64,000 nucleotides of DNA from Rhodococcus sp. P-2 (GCF_016598535.1 NZ_CP066779.1:3472001-3536000); one strand, 5' to 3'. Positions 41,715 through 50,699 are shown, counted from the first letter of the stretch. Numbers and translations: made by a program. Notes: generated by a model from the letters alone, not told the origin.

Positions 41715-43358
41715 TTAGTGATTGATGCCGCGCATCGCGGTTATCTTCAGTGCTAGAGACAGATCCAACCGGAGTTCGGGTTGCGCCGTGAAGGGTCCCA
41801 GCATTTTCTCCAGCTTAACGACCCTGTAACGCAGTGTGTTGTAATGGAAGTGGAGCTTGCGCGCTGTCTCGGCGATGTTGATGTTGGTCGCGAGCAGGAC
41901 TTCCAATGTCTTGCGCATGTCCTGCGCTTCGGCAGTTTCCTCCGTCAGTTCCCGCAATGTCTCACGGGCGAACGTCTCCAACTCGTTTTCGTCCTCGACC
42001 AGACTGAGCAGTCTGTACACGCCGAGATCGTCGAACTGAGTCACCGTCCACGGACCTGAGATCCGGCGGCCGACAGTCAATGCGGTGCGCGCCTGGCTGT
42101 AGAGCGCGGGGACGGCGTCGATCGCCGCTGCCGGCCGGGACACCCCGACACTGAACGGCCTTCTCCCGCCGCCACCTTCACCGCGAACGACTGTGACGAG
42201 ATCCCGCACCAAGGCCATCGTGTCGGTGCCGACGCCCATCACGATCACCGTCTCACCCGTCAGCGCGGTCACCGCCGCACCGGGATCACGGTGGGCGATC
42301 GCGCCGGAGAACGCCATCGCCTGACGGTCGACGACGGGCAGCCGAGCGGGCGCCGCCGAGGCCGGTTCGTCGACCGGGTCCGGTTCGATCGAGACGATCA
42401 CCAGCGGGCGATCGAAGTCCCACCCGAACGTCTTGGCGTGGGAGACAACGTGATCGTGATCCCCGGCACGGCCGAGGAGCAGGTCGTGAACGAAGTTCGC
42501 ACGATGGCGCTCTTCCACCGATGCCACGGCTTGTTCACGGGTGATCACCAACGCGCACACCGACGCGGCCCGCTCGACCAGGTACTGGTCGTAACTCGTC
42601 ATCACGCGCTCACCGGTGAACAACGCGAGACGCCCGTGGTCGATGTGATTGGCGGAAATCGCGGACACCGCGATGAATTGACCGTCGAACTCGTGCAGAC
42701 CCAACCCGCCCTCGACGGTGTCGGTCCGCAGACGACCGGTGGAATCGACAGCCGGACAGGCCGACAGATTCTTGCGCTCCGCGGCATCCCCAGCCCGGCA
42801 GATCTCGCGTCCGTCCGAAGTGGTGATCAGGGCGGCGCCCTTCATCTCCCGTGCAATGACTTCGGTCAATTGCGGGAGACCGCCGCCGCCCATCACGACG
42901 TCGACCAGCAACCGTCGCAACCGCTCGGCCCCGAACATGGCGTCGATCTGGGCCGACTCCGTCTGCTCCCGGCCTCCGGCCGCAGGGTGATCGCATGCAC
43001 CGTGAAAAACCAGGAGCGGGAAGCCGGCGCTTTCGGCCGCGTCGACCAGTTCCGGCGCGAGAGTGTCACCGTCTGCGCCGAATTGGACGGCAAGTGCCGC
43101 AACTCCACGCGTCGACAACCGTCCGACAAATGCTTTGAAGGTTTCGGTCACCCTGGCGAGGGTTTCCGGCGTGGTGATCAGCAACTGTCCGTGTCGCAGC
43201 CACGGTCCGATGTCCGGAACCGCCATGAATCCCACCCGGGCCACCGTCGGGTCGTCGGAGCCGCCGGCAACCTTTCGAACACCAGGAAGGAGCGAGGTTC
43301 GAAGAAGTTCGGAGAGAACAGCATTCACCTCGGATGCCGGTACGGCCGGGTTCGCCAC
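41715..43358 (-). CDS. PucR-family transcriptional regulator (second)
   Basis: The 547-residue regulator has the same three-part plan as the first: a PucR sensory domain (VPDIGPWLRHGQLLITTPET), a CdaR GGDEF-like region (RPFSVGVSRPAAAIDAVPAL) and a C-terminal HTH (INIAETARKLHFHYNTLRYR, VVKLEKMLG). It starts with GTG. It lies upstream of the second permease in the same direction; a remnant of its last 40 codons is found beside the first permease. The two regulators are only moderately alike, so they are not a recent duplicate. Confidence 0.9.
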   Translation of the reverse strand: MANPAVPASEVNAVLSELLRTSLLPGVRKVAGGSDDPTVARVGFMAVPDIGPWLRHGQLLITTPETLARVTETFKAFVGRLSTRGVAALAVQFGADGDTLAPELVDAAESAGFPLLVFHGACDHPAAGGREQTESAQIDAMFGAERLRRLLVDVVMGGGGLPQLTEVIAREMKGAALITTSDGREICRAGDAAERKNLSACPAVDSTGRLRTDTVEGGLGLHEFDGQFIAVSAISANHIDHGRLALFTGERVMTSYDQYLVERAASVCALVITREQAVASVEERHRANFVHDLLLGRAGDHDHVVSHAKTFGWDFDRPLVIVSIEPDPVDEPASAAPARLPVVDRQAMAFSGAIAHRDPGAAVTALTGETVIVMGVGTDTMALVRDLVTVVRGEGGGGRRPFSVGVSRPAAAIDAVPALYSQARTALTVGRRISGPWTVTQFDDLGVYRLLSLVEDENELETFARETLRELTEETAEAQDMRKTLEVLLATNINIAETARKLHFHYNTLRYRVVKLEKMLGPFTAQPELRLDLSLALKITAMRGINH

Positions 43359-43460
43359 TTGGCAGGCACCTCGATTTCATTCGGATCACGGAAGATGGTT
43401 CACGAAAGAAACGATCCTATCCCCACCGAACACAAGATGTCCGAATTCAGCGCAGTCGAC

Positions 43461-44576
43461 TCAGGCCGTTCGATGCAGGGCGGTCGGATTCTCCTGAGGT
43501 GGCGGGTGGATCGGCCCCTGCAGATCCCGCAGTTCCAAACCGGAGGCATTGCGCAGGGTCTTGGTCATCTCGGCGAGGATCGAGACTGCAGTTTCTTCTG
43601 GTGTCCTGGCGCCGAGATCCAACCCGATCGGTGAGTGCAGGCGCCCCAACTCCGCGTCGGTGACGCCTCGCTCCTTCAACAGCGCCACCCGACGCTCATG
43701 CGTCGCACGACTTCCCATCGCACCCACGTACGCAGCCGGCGAACGCAGCGCGATCTCGAGCAACGGGATGTCGAACTTCTCGTCGTGGGTGAGCACGGCC
43801 AGGACGGTTTTGTTGTCGATCGGTGCGGTTTCGAGGAACTTGTGTGGCCACATGACGACCAGATCATGGGCGTCGGGGAAACGCGCTCGAGTTGCGAAGA
43901 CCGGCCGTGCGTCCACGACGGTCACGCGGTAACCCGCAAAGGCGCCCAACGTACACATCGAGGCGGCGAAGTCGATGGCTCCGAAGACGTACATCCGCGG
44001 TAGCGGAGCGAATATCTCGACCAGCAGGTCGTGCTGCGAATCGATGAGAGTTCCCGCGGGCGCGACAAAAGCTACGGACTCACCGGTCTCCATCGTGCGC
44101 AGCAGGATGGCGACCTCGTCCTCCGTGGCATCCAGATCCCCGCTGCGTCGGCCGTGCTCGACGACGAGGTGCCGTGCCGGTGCTCCCGGACGCACTTCGG
44201 TGACCACGACGACGGGCGTATCGGCCTCGATCCGTTCACAAACCTGACCGAACTCGGTGAAATCGGCTCCGACGGCCTGGACAAACACTTCGATGGTTCC
44301 GCCGCAGGTCAGACCTACTCCGATGGCGTCGTCGTCGGAGACACTGAAGACCTCGACGCGGCTGGTGCCGTCGGCGAGAACCTCCTGGGCGATCTCGTAC
44401 AGCGCACTCTCGATGCACCCGCCCGAGACGCTGCCGACTACCTCGCCGGAGCGTGAGACGGCCATGGAAGCACCGGGCATGCGTGGTGAGGACCGCCAGG
44501 TACGGACAACCGTCGCCAGTGCAAAATCCTCGCCACGGGCGTGCCACTGCGCCAGCTGAGTGGAAATGTCGCGCAT
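43461..44576 (-). CDS. xdhC: XdhC-family molybdenum hydroxylase maturation factor
   Basis: The 371-residue protein has the XdhC/CoxI N-terminal domain (DFALATVVRTWRSSPRMPGA, GEVVGSVSGGCIESALYEIA, with the conserved Ser-Gly-Gly-Cys) and a C-terminal Rossmann domain (MYVFGAIDFAASMCTLGAFA, YVGAMGSRATHERRVALLKE, SPIGLDLGARTPEETAVSIL). XdhC binds sulfurated molybdenum cofactor and inserts it into xanthine-dehydrogenase-family enzymes. The coxMSLG-like operon is its obvious client, though 15 kb away. I chose the ATG at 44576 with GGGAGG upstream. The 282 bases to the next gene hold the divergent promoters, nothing else seen. Confidence 0.92.
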   Translation of the reverse strand: MRDISTQLAQWHARGEDFALATVVRTWRSSPRMPGASMAVSRSGEVVGSVSGGCIESALYEIAQEVLADGTSRVEVFSVSDDDAIGVGLTCGGTIEVFVQAVGADFTEFGQVCERIEADTPVVVVTEVRPGAPARHLVVEHGRRSGDLDATEDEVAILLRTMETGESVAFVAPAGTLIDSQHDLLVEIFAPLPRMYVFGAIDFAASMCTLGAFAGYRVTVVDARPVFATRARFPDAHDLVVMWPHKFLETAPIDNKTVLAVLTHDEKFDIPLLEIALRSPAAYVGAMGSRATHERRVALLKERGVTDAELGRLHSPIGLDLGARTPEETAVSILAEMTKTLRNASGLELRDLQGPIHPPPQENPTALHRTA

Positions 44577-44858
44577 CGCCTCGCCTCCCGTTTGCATCGC
44601 CGTACGTAGAGAGTTCACGGTATCGGCCCACCGCAATCCTGCCTGTCACACAATGCGCCTAAATCCGGGCCCTGCAGTTGTGCAATGTCGCCGTCGCATC
44701 ACCTTGCGCTCTCGACCAGTGTTGTCACCGAGCCCAGCCGAAAGCAGGCCTGACCTTCATTCTTCCCCTCTCCGACGATCACTGCAGCGGTAATTCACGC
44801 AGATGGTGCGACGGATCGAGTGGGCGACGTTGCACACCACAGAACCGAGGTTTCTACG

Positions 44859-46046
44859 ATGGACCAATTGCTCAGCGGTATCAAAGTTCTCGACCTCACC
44901 CGCGCTCTCGCGGGGCCTTTGTGCACGTCGCTGCTGTCGGACTTCGGCGCCGACGTGGTCAAGGTCGAAACCCGTGGCTCCGGCGACAGTTCGCGTCAGT
45001 GGCCGCCGTTCGACGGCGATCGAAGCCTCTACTTCGCGTCCGTGAACCGCGGCAAGAGGTCGATCGCCATCGACATGCGCAGTGACCGCGGACGGAAACT
45101 GCTTCGCAGCCTGGCCCTCGACGCGGATGTGCTGGTCGAGAATTTCCGTCCGGGAGTACTGGCCGACATGGGGCTCGATCCCGATTCGCTCGAGCAGGAG
45201 AATCCAGGGCTCGTCGTGATGAGCATCAGTGGTTTCGGCCCGGTCGGCCCCGACCAGTTCGCGCCCGGACTCGATCAGGTGGCCCAGGGCATGTCCGGGT
45301 TGATGTCGGTCACCGGTGCCGGTGAACAGACCCCGATGCGGGTCGGAATCCCCATCATCGACACGGTCTCGGGCATCTACGCGGCGCTGGGAATCACGGC
45401 GGCACTTGCCTCTCGCGGTCGCGACGGTCGTGGGCACCGCGTGCAGACCTCGTTGCTGGAATCCGCGATCTCGATCATGACCTTCCAGGCGCAGGACTAC
45501 CTGAGCACCGGGCGGGTGTCGACGCCGAACGGCAATACGCACCCGACCATCACGCCGTACGGCGCTTTCGACACCGCGGACTTCCCGATCAACATCGCCA
45601 CCGGGTCGGACAAGCACTGGATCGCGCTGTGCTCGGTTATCGGCGATCCCGACCTCGCCTTCCGTGCCGAATATGCCACGGGTAAAGAGCGTTTGGCACA
45701 CCGAGACCAACTGACCAAAGAACTCGAGGAGCTACTGACCGCAAAAGGGGCGGCGCAGTGGATCGCCGAGATCCGCGGTGCCGGAATTCCCTGCGGCCCG
45801 ATCCATTCGATCGATCAGGTGTTCTCCGACCCGCAGGTCGAGGCTCTGCAGATGGTCGAGCAGACGCACAGCGCGGACGGGACGTCGATTCCCGTTGTCC
45901 GCGGACCGTTCTGGGTGGACGGCAAGACCCTTCCCGTCAGGAATGCGCCACCCATGACTCTCGGCGGTGACGCCGACGGCGTACTCACCGACTTCGGCCT
46001 GCGCCCGGAGGAGATCGAGGATCTTCGCGCAAATTCGGTGATCTGA
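44859..46046 (+). CDS. CaiB/BaiF class III CoA-transferase (second)
   Basis: The 395-residue enzyme resembles the first CoA-transferase in layout: VLDLTRALAGPLCTSLLSDF, GADVVKVETRGSGDSSRQWP, ADVLVENFRPGVLADMG, and SISGFGPVGPDQFAPGLDQV with the likely catalytic Asp139. It starts at ATG 44859; a GTG 39 bases upstream is less likely. It may provide a second acid specificity (for example methylmalonate from thymine against malonate from uracil), which is inference only. Confidence 0.9.
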   Translation: MDQLLSGIKVLDLTRALAGPLCTSLLSDFGADVVKVETRGSGDSSRQWPPFDGDRSLYFASVNRGKRSIAIDMRSDRGRKLLRSLALDADVLVENFRPGVLADMGLDPDSLEQENPGLVVMSISGFGPVGPDQFAPGLDQVAQGMSGLMSVTGAGEQTPMRVGIPIIDTVSGIYAALGITAALASRGRDGRGHRVQTSLLESAISIMTFQAQDYLSTGRVSTPNGNTHPTITPYGAFDTADFPINIATGSDKHWIALCSVIGDPDLAFRAEYATGKERLAHRDQLTKELEELLTAKGAAQWIAEIRGAGIPCGPIHSIDQVFSDPQVEALQMVEQTHSADGTSIPVVRGPFWVDGKTLPVRNAPPMTLGGDADGVLTDFGLRPEEIEDLRANSVI

Positions 46047-46055
46047 CCGCACACT

Positions 46056-46081
46056 AGTAACAGAGCAGACGCTCTGTTACT
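46056..46081. promoter_or_regulatory. TetR operator palindrome
   Basis: AGTAACAGAGC and GCTCTGTTACT form a perfect 11-bp inverted repeat around AGAC, ending eight bases before the TetR start codon. It is probably the autoregulatory site of that repressor and also controls the coupled enoyl-CoA hydratase gene. Confidence 0.75.
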
Positions 46082-46089
46082 GTGCGTTC

Positions 46090-46749
46090 ATGCCTCGGCC
46101 CCGCGTCCACGATCTCGACACGCTGCTCGACGCTGCCGAAAAACTTGCCGCCACTGCCGGGCCGAGCGCTGTCACGGTCAGGGCGGTCTCCGACGCCACC
46201 GGTGTGTCCAACGGGGCGATCTATCACGCATTCGGCTCTCGCAGTGGATTGGTCGGCAGCGCGTGGCTGCGTGCCGCGCAACGATTTCTCGCGCTTCAGC
46301 AATCGAGAGTGGACGACGCTCTCGCGGACCCCTCGCAGACCTCCGCGGTTTCCGCCGTCGTCGCAGCTGCCGAAGTTCCGGCCGTCTTCGCGCTCGACTA
46401 CCCACAATCCGCGTTGCTGCTGCTGACGATCCAGCGCGACGAACTGCTCGGCACCGACGTCCCCGCCGACATCGCCGAGAAACTCACACAACTCGACCGG
46501 TCTCTGGTCGAGTTGTTCATCCGATTGTCGACCGCGCTCTGGGGTCGCACAGACGGCAGAGCCGTCGAGGCAATCGAGGCCTGTGTTGTCGGCCTACCTA
46601 CCGGGCTGCTCATTCATCCCGCCACACGCGCCGACGGTTGGCGAGTCCCCGACGCCGCAGCACGCGCGCGGTTGGATGCGGCGGTTCGCGCCGTTCTGAG
46701 TTTGGATCCACCACTCCCACAGTCCCGCAACAGGAAAGGCCCGTCATGA
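46090..46749 (+). CDS. TetR-family transcriptional regulator
   Basis: The 219-residue regulator has a TetR HTH in the first 55 residues (AVTVRAVSDATGVSNGAIYH, AFGSRSGLVGSAW) and an all-helical ligand-binding part. A perfect 26-bp palindrome lies directly before it. It overlaps an enoyl-CoA hydratase gene in an ATGA, so it probably senses an acyl-CoA or acid and controls its own operon. Confidence 0.9.
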   Translation: MPRPRVHDLDTLLDAAEKLAATAGPSAVTVRAVSDATGVSNGAIYHAFGSRSGLVGSAWLRAAQRFLALQQSRVDDALADPSQTSAVSAVVAAAEVPAVFALDYPQSALLLLTIQRDELLGTDVPADIAEKLTQLDRSLVELFIRLSTALWGRTDGRAVEAIEACVVGLPTGLLIHPATRADGWRVPDAAARARLDAAVRAVLSLDPPLPQSRNRKGPS

Positions 46750-47405
46750 CCGCAACTCTGCGCTTCGAAGACAAGATCGCCGTTCTCGATCTCGGCGAGG
46801 ACGAGAATCGTTTCTCGCCGGATTGGCTCGATTCCGTCGACAAGCTGCTCGATCAGGCTCTGAACGAAGGCGCACACGCCCTGGTCACCACGGCGACGGG
46901 CAAGTTCTACTCCAACGGACTCGACCTCGACTGGCTTGGCGCGAACGGCGACAAGGCGAAGTGGTATGTGCAGCAAGTCCAGTCGCTGTTCTCTCGAATG
47001 CTGACGTTCCCGATGCCTACCGTCGCTGCGATCAACGGCCACGCCTTCGGGGCCGGCGCAATGCTCGGCATCGCGCACGATTACCGCGTCATGCGCGATG
47101 ATCGCGGCTACTACTGCTTCCCGGAGGTGGACATCAACATCCCGTTCACCGAAGGAATGGCAGCTCTCATCCAAGCCAAACTCAGCCCGGCGTCGGCAAT
47201 CGTCGCCATGACCACGGGGCGGCGATACGGCGGAAGTGACGCATTCGCAGCCGGTTTGGTGGACTTCACCGCATCCGTCGATGCTTTGACCGCCAAGGCC
47301 ATCGAAATGGTTGCACCGATCGGGCCGAAGAATCCGGGCACGCTGGGCGCGATCAAGTCGACTATGTTCGCGTCAGTGGTCACCGCTCTGAATACCGACG
47401 GCTAG
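46746..47405 (+). CDS. Enoyl-CoA hydratase/isomerase family protein, short
   Basis: The 219-residue crotonase-fold protein has oxyanion-hole regions (KFYSNGLDLDWLGANGDKAK, INGHAFGAGAMLGIAHDYRV) and a FPEVDINIPFTEGMAALIQA segment with one acidic residue in the second catalytic position. That pattern and the short length (hydratases are usually about 260) fit delta3-delta2-enoyl-CoA isomerases better than hydratases. It is coupled to the TetR gene and converges with the next gene, overlapping it by 33 bases. Confidence 0.88.
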   Translation: MTATLRFEDKIAVLDLGEDENRFSPDWLDSVDKLLDQALNEGAHALVTTATGKFYSNGLDLDWLGANGDKAKWYVQQVQSLFSRMLTFPMPTVAAINGHAFGAGAMLGIAHDYRVMRDDRGYYCFPEVDINIPFTEGMAALIQAKLSPASAIVAMTTGRRYGGSDAFAAGLVDFTASVDALTAKAIEMVAPIGPKNPGTLGAIKSTMFASVVTALNTDG

Positions 47406-47918
47406 AAGCGATGGACTACGTTCTCGCAGAGCCGCTTCCAGTTCATCGGCAACACTTTCGGCATCGCGACCTTCGGTGCTCAGAACTACGTCGACTCCAC
47501 TGAGCGTCGGCATCGAACCGGCCAGCAGTTGTGACGCTTCCACCAGATCGCCCAGCCCGGCCCAGCCGGGCGGTTCACGTTCGATGATTCTGGTGCGCAA
47601 CGTATCCGGATCGGCCTCGAGGCGCGCCAACAGGTGCCCCTCGGCGCCGGTCGCGGCCAGCAGGGCACGCCCGTAGTCGTCGTCTTCGACAGTCGCCGTG
47701 AGGAAGAGGAGTTCATACCCCGCTTCCCGGTACGACGCGCACAGCATCCCGACGTGTGCGATTGCCCGTTCGGTCCCCAGCGGCGGGTAGCACCGCTCGA
47801 GTTCGTCCACCTCGATCATCGCGTTGCTCACCCCGACCTCGCCGAGTCGATCGTGAAGCGCGGTCAGCACGGAACTCTTCCCCGCGCCCGGCGGGCCTGT
47901 CAGCAGCAGTACGAACAC
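47373..47918 (-). CDS. P-loop nucleotide kinase-like protein
   Basis: The 181-residue protein begins FVLLLTGPPGAGKSSVLTAL, a clear Walker A, followed by MIEVDELERCYPP (an Asp in the place of the kinase DxD/DE region) and YELLFLTATVEDDDY, ending LRTRIIEREPPGWAGLGDL. It looks like a small AAA_33/gluconate-kinase-like phosphotransferase; the substrate is unknown. I chose the GTG at 47918 because it gives a normal P-loop N-terminus; the frame open to 48242 is not believable. It overlaps the convergent hydratase gene by 33 bases. Confidence 0.8.
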   Translation of the reverse strand: MFVLLLTGPPGAGKSSVLTALHDRLGEVGVSNAMIEVDELERCYPPLGTERAIAHVGMLCASYREAGYELLFLTATVEDDDYGRALLAATGAEGHLLARLEADPDTLRTRIIEREPPGWAGLGDLVEASQLLAGSMPTLSGVDVVLSTEGRDAESVADELEAALRERSPSLLAVGIQSGDH

Positions 47919-48032
47919 GCCTCCACTATTCCAGAGCCGTGAGCATGTCCAGAGCCTTGTGCAGGCGCGGGGCGGCGAGAAGGCTGGAGAAGACAGCTTG
48001 ACGTGTACAGCAGCCCTGATCGGAGCACAGCG

Positions 48033-48764
48033 ATGACCACCACGATCACCGAAATCGCGCCGGACATCTACCGACTGTCGACCTTCGTGGACGAAGCCAA
48101 CCTCACGATGAACCAGTTTCTCGTCGACGGCGAGGAACCCCTGCTCTTCCACACCGGGCAGCGCGCGTTGTTCACCTCGGCTTCCGACGCACTCTCCACG
48201 TTGATCGACATCGGCCGACTGAAATGGATCACGTTCGGTCACGTCGAGGCCGACGAGTGCGGATCAATGAACTCCTGGCTTGCGGCAGCCCCCGAAGCGC
48301 AAGTGGCACACGGCGCGATGGGGTGCTTCGTTCAGGTCAACGATCTGGCCGATCGTGCACCACTTCCCTTGCAGGACGGCGACGTACTCGAAACCGGCAG
48401 CCGCCGAGTTCGCCACATCGACACCCCGCACGTCCCACACGGGTGGGACGCGGGCCTGATGTTCGAGGAGACGACGGCCACTTTGTTCTGCGGAGATCTC
48501 TTTACCGCGTTCGGGCACCACCCCGCGACCACCGAGCACGAAATCGTCGGTCCCGCTTTGGAAGCCGAGGACTTGGGCCACGCCACCTGCCTCACCCCGG
48601 ATCTCGAACCCACGATCCGTGCCCTGGCCGATCTCGAGCCGCGGATTCTGGCGACCATGCATGCACCGACGTACTACGGCGATTGCGTCACCACGCTTCA
48701 CGACCTGGCCGACTCGTACGCAACACGTTTCGCAGCCGAAACCGAAAGATGGAAGTCAGACTAG
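48033..48764 (+). CDS. Flavodiiron-like metallo-beta-lactamase-fold protein
   Basis: The 243-residue protein has the ODP/flavodiiron diiron site: HVEADECGSMN (His70, Glu72, Asp74), VPHGWDAGLMF, FCGDLFTAFGHHP and MHAPTYYGD. It lacks the flavodoxin domain of complete flavodiiron proteins. Members bind O2, NO or peroxide, or act as sensors. The ATG at 48033 was chosen over an earlier one at 48003. It overlaps the convergent amidase gene by nine bases. Confidence 0.87.
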   Translation: MTTTITEIAPDIYRLSTFVDEANLTMNQFLVDGEEPLLFHTGQRALFTSASDALSTLIDIGRLKWITFGHVEADECGSMNSWLAAAPEAQVAHGAMGCFVQVNDLADRAPLPLQDGDVLETGSRRVRHIDTPHVPHGWDAGLMFEETTATLFCGDLFTAFGHHPATTEHEIVGPALEAEDLGHATCLTPDLEPTIRALADLEPRILATMHAPTYYGDCVTTLHDLADSYATRFAAETERWKSD

Positions 48765-50147
48765 AGTTTGCGCGTTCGACGTGATTCGCGCCGCCACGGA
48801 CAGCGCAACATGCTCGTGGAACGGCCGCGCCACCACCTGCATTCCGATCGGTAAACCGTTGCGGGAGAGTCCTACCGGAACCACGACCGACGGAAGGCCG
48901 AGCACACTGATCGCCCGGCAACTCGCGAGCGCGTCCATCCACGTGAGTTCGCGACCGCCCACCTCGAAGCTCTCCACACCGAGCGGCGGAGCGAGCACCG
49001 ACGCAACCGGCAGAATCAGGACGTCGCCCATCTCGTCGAGGAAGCCGGCGATCAACACCGCGCGATCCGCCCACAGCGCTTCCACCTCGGTTGAACTTCG
49101 ATCACGGCCTGCCGCAAGCATGGCGGTGATGTCCGCGTCGAAAGAGTGCGCTGAACCTGCAGCGAGAGAGTGGATGTCCGCGTGGGTCTCGACCGATCGC
49201 AACGCACCGAAAAGTCCGTTCGCACGTGGCAGGGCCAGACCGTCGTACTCGCTCGCGTCCAGACTGTTCGCCACCGAGCGAACCGCCGACAGGATTTCGG
49301 CGTCGACGGGCATGGTTCCCTCGCCGGGTGCCCAGCGGATGTCGAGGTGTTCGACGTCGACCGAGTCCGGCTCGGTCCACGCGAGATGCGGCTTCGACAG
49401 GACGCGCAGCGCAAGCGTCGCATCACCGAGGTTGCGGGCCAGTGGGCCGATGGTCTGGATCGTGCCGTGCATCGTCGCGGGATTGGCGAGTACCCGTCCA
49501 TCCGAAAGCACGCCGGGGTATTGCCCTTCTGGGTCGATACGGCCGAGCGTCGGGCGAACCGAAGTGAGGCTGGTGCAGTGTGCGGGCCAACGCACCGAGC
49601 CGCCAAAATCCGTACCGAGTCCGAGCACACTCATTCCGACAGCAACCGACGCGGACTCGCCGCCACTCGATCCGCCGGGGGACCGGACGACGCCGTCCGG
49701 TCGCACCGGGCTGGCCGTGGTGCCGAACAGTTCGTTTCGAGTCAGCCCGCAGGCGCCGAATTCCGGGGTGTTGGTCTTGCCGATCAGAATTGCGCCGGCA
49801 GCCTTGAACGCCGCAACGGCCGGTGCATCGACGGCCGGGACGTTGTCCGCCAGAGTGCGAGAACCGGCAGTGGTACGCACGCCGGCAGTAGCGATCAGGT
49901 CCTTGACCGTGAACGGAACCCCGGCAAGGGGACCGAGTGTCTCGCCGAGAAGGCGACGTTCGTCCAGGCTGTCGGCGGTCGCCAGAGCCTCTTCGGCGCA
50001 CACGGTGACCAGCGCGTTGAGTTCGCCATTGCATTCGTCGACCCGTGCGAGATGGCCTTCGACGACCGTCCGCGCCGACGCCTGACCCGACCGCACGGCT
50101 TCGGCGATGGATCGGGCATCACGGCCCACCCAGCTCTCACGACTCAT
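48756..50147 (-). CDS. Amidase-signature enzyme (second)
   Basis: The 463-residue amidase has Lys82 (VPFTVKDLIATAG), Ser160 (SPGGSSGGESASV) and nucleophile Ser184 (LGTDFGGSVRWPAH), the full Ser-cisSer-Lys triad. It is only distantly like the amidase of the barbiturase operon. GAGGAGAGG lies before the ATG at 50147. It stands alone between unrelated genes, so no substrate can be proposed. Confidence 0.9.
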   Translation of the reverse strand: MSRESWVGRDARSIAEAVRSGQASARTVVEGHLARVDECNGELNALVTVCAEEALATADSLDERRLLGETLGPLAGVPFTVKDLIATAGVRTTAGSRTLADNVPAVDAPAVAAFKAAGAILIGKTNTPEFGACGLTRNELFGTTASPVRPDGVVRSPGGSSGGESASVAVGMSVLGLGTDFGGSVRWPAHCTSLTSVRPTLGRIDPEGQYPGVLSDGRVLANPATMHGTIQTIGPLARNLGDATLALRVLSKPHLAWTEPDSVDVEHLDIRWAPGEGTMPVDAEILSAVRSVANSLDASEYDGLALPRANGLFGALRSVETHADIHSLAAGSAHSFDADITAMLAAGRDRSSTEVEALWADRAVLIAGFLDEMGDVLILPVASVLAPPLGVESFEVGGRELTWMDALASCRAISVLGLPSVVVPVGLSRNGLPIGMQVVARPFHEHVALSVAARITSNAQTLV

Positions 50148-50296
50148 CGCACGCCTCTCCTCGCCGGACTCCTCTGCCGAGCGTAAAGACAGCAAGCAAC
50201 CCGAGAAACGACCACAATGCACATACCGACGGCTCCGGCGATGTGAGGTTTTGCCCAACGTCTGCAGCCCCGGAGGGATCGGTCAGGCGCTGGTAC

Positions 50297-50608
50297 CTAC
50301 AAACCCTGCCTGATGAATGCAGCAAGCTTCTCGATCTGTTGCTCGTTTCGTTTGTAATGCCGCCACTGGCCGATTCGTGTGGTGGTGACCAGATCCGCGG
50401 CCTGGAGTGCGGCCATGTACTGAGACGCAGTCGATTGCGATACGTTCGCCCTCGCTTGGATGTGCTTGAGGCACACTCCGACCTCCTCGGCAGGCTCGAG
50501 CTGAGGGGGAAAGCTTCCGGGGTCTTTCAACCACTGCAGGATTTGTACACGCATCGGGTTGGCCAGCGCCTTGAACGCCGTTTCCCACTCGGTTGCCGTG
50601 TCTTTCAT
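50297..50608 (-). CDS. ArsR-family HTH regulator
   Basis: The 103-residue winged-helix protein shows AFKALANPMRVQILQWLKDP, CLKHIQARANVSQSTASQYM and AALQAADLVTTTRIGQWRHY. A single Cys (VGVC) means no clear metal site, so it may sense something other than metal. I chose the ATG at 50608: TATGCT seven bases before it suggests a leaderless start. It is divergent from an SDR gene with a palindrome between them. The 149 bases to the second amidase hold no gene. Confidence 0.87.
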   Translation of the reverse strand: MKDTATEWETAFKALANPMRVQILQWLKDPGSFPPQLEPAEEVGVCLKHIQARANVSQSTASQYMAALQAADLVTTTRIGQWRHYKRNEQQIEKLAAFIRQGL

Positions 50609-50661
50609 GTTCGTCAGCATACCGCTAGATCGCGAAATGCCGATATGTGTGATTCACTCCC

Positions 50662-50683
50662 TATATCGCAACATCGCGATATA
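50662..50683. promoter_or_regulatory. ArsR operator palindrome
   Basis: TATATCGC-AACATC-GCGATATA is a perfect 8-bp dyad in the 91 bases between the divergent ArsR and SDR genes. It resembles ArsR/SmtB-type ATAT-dyad operators and is probably the binding site of this ArsR protein. Confidence 0.65.
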
Positions 50684-50699
50684 CCAATGGGAGGTTGGA

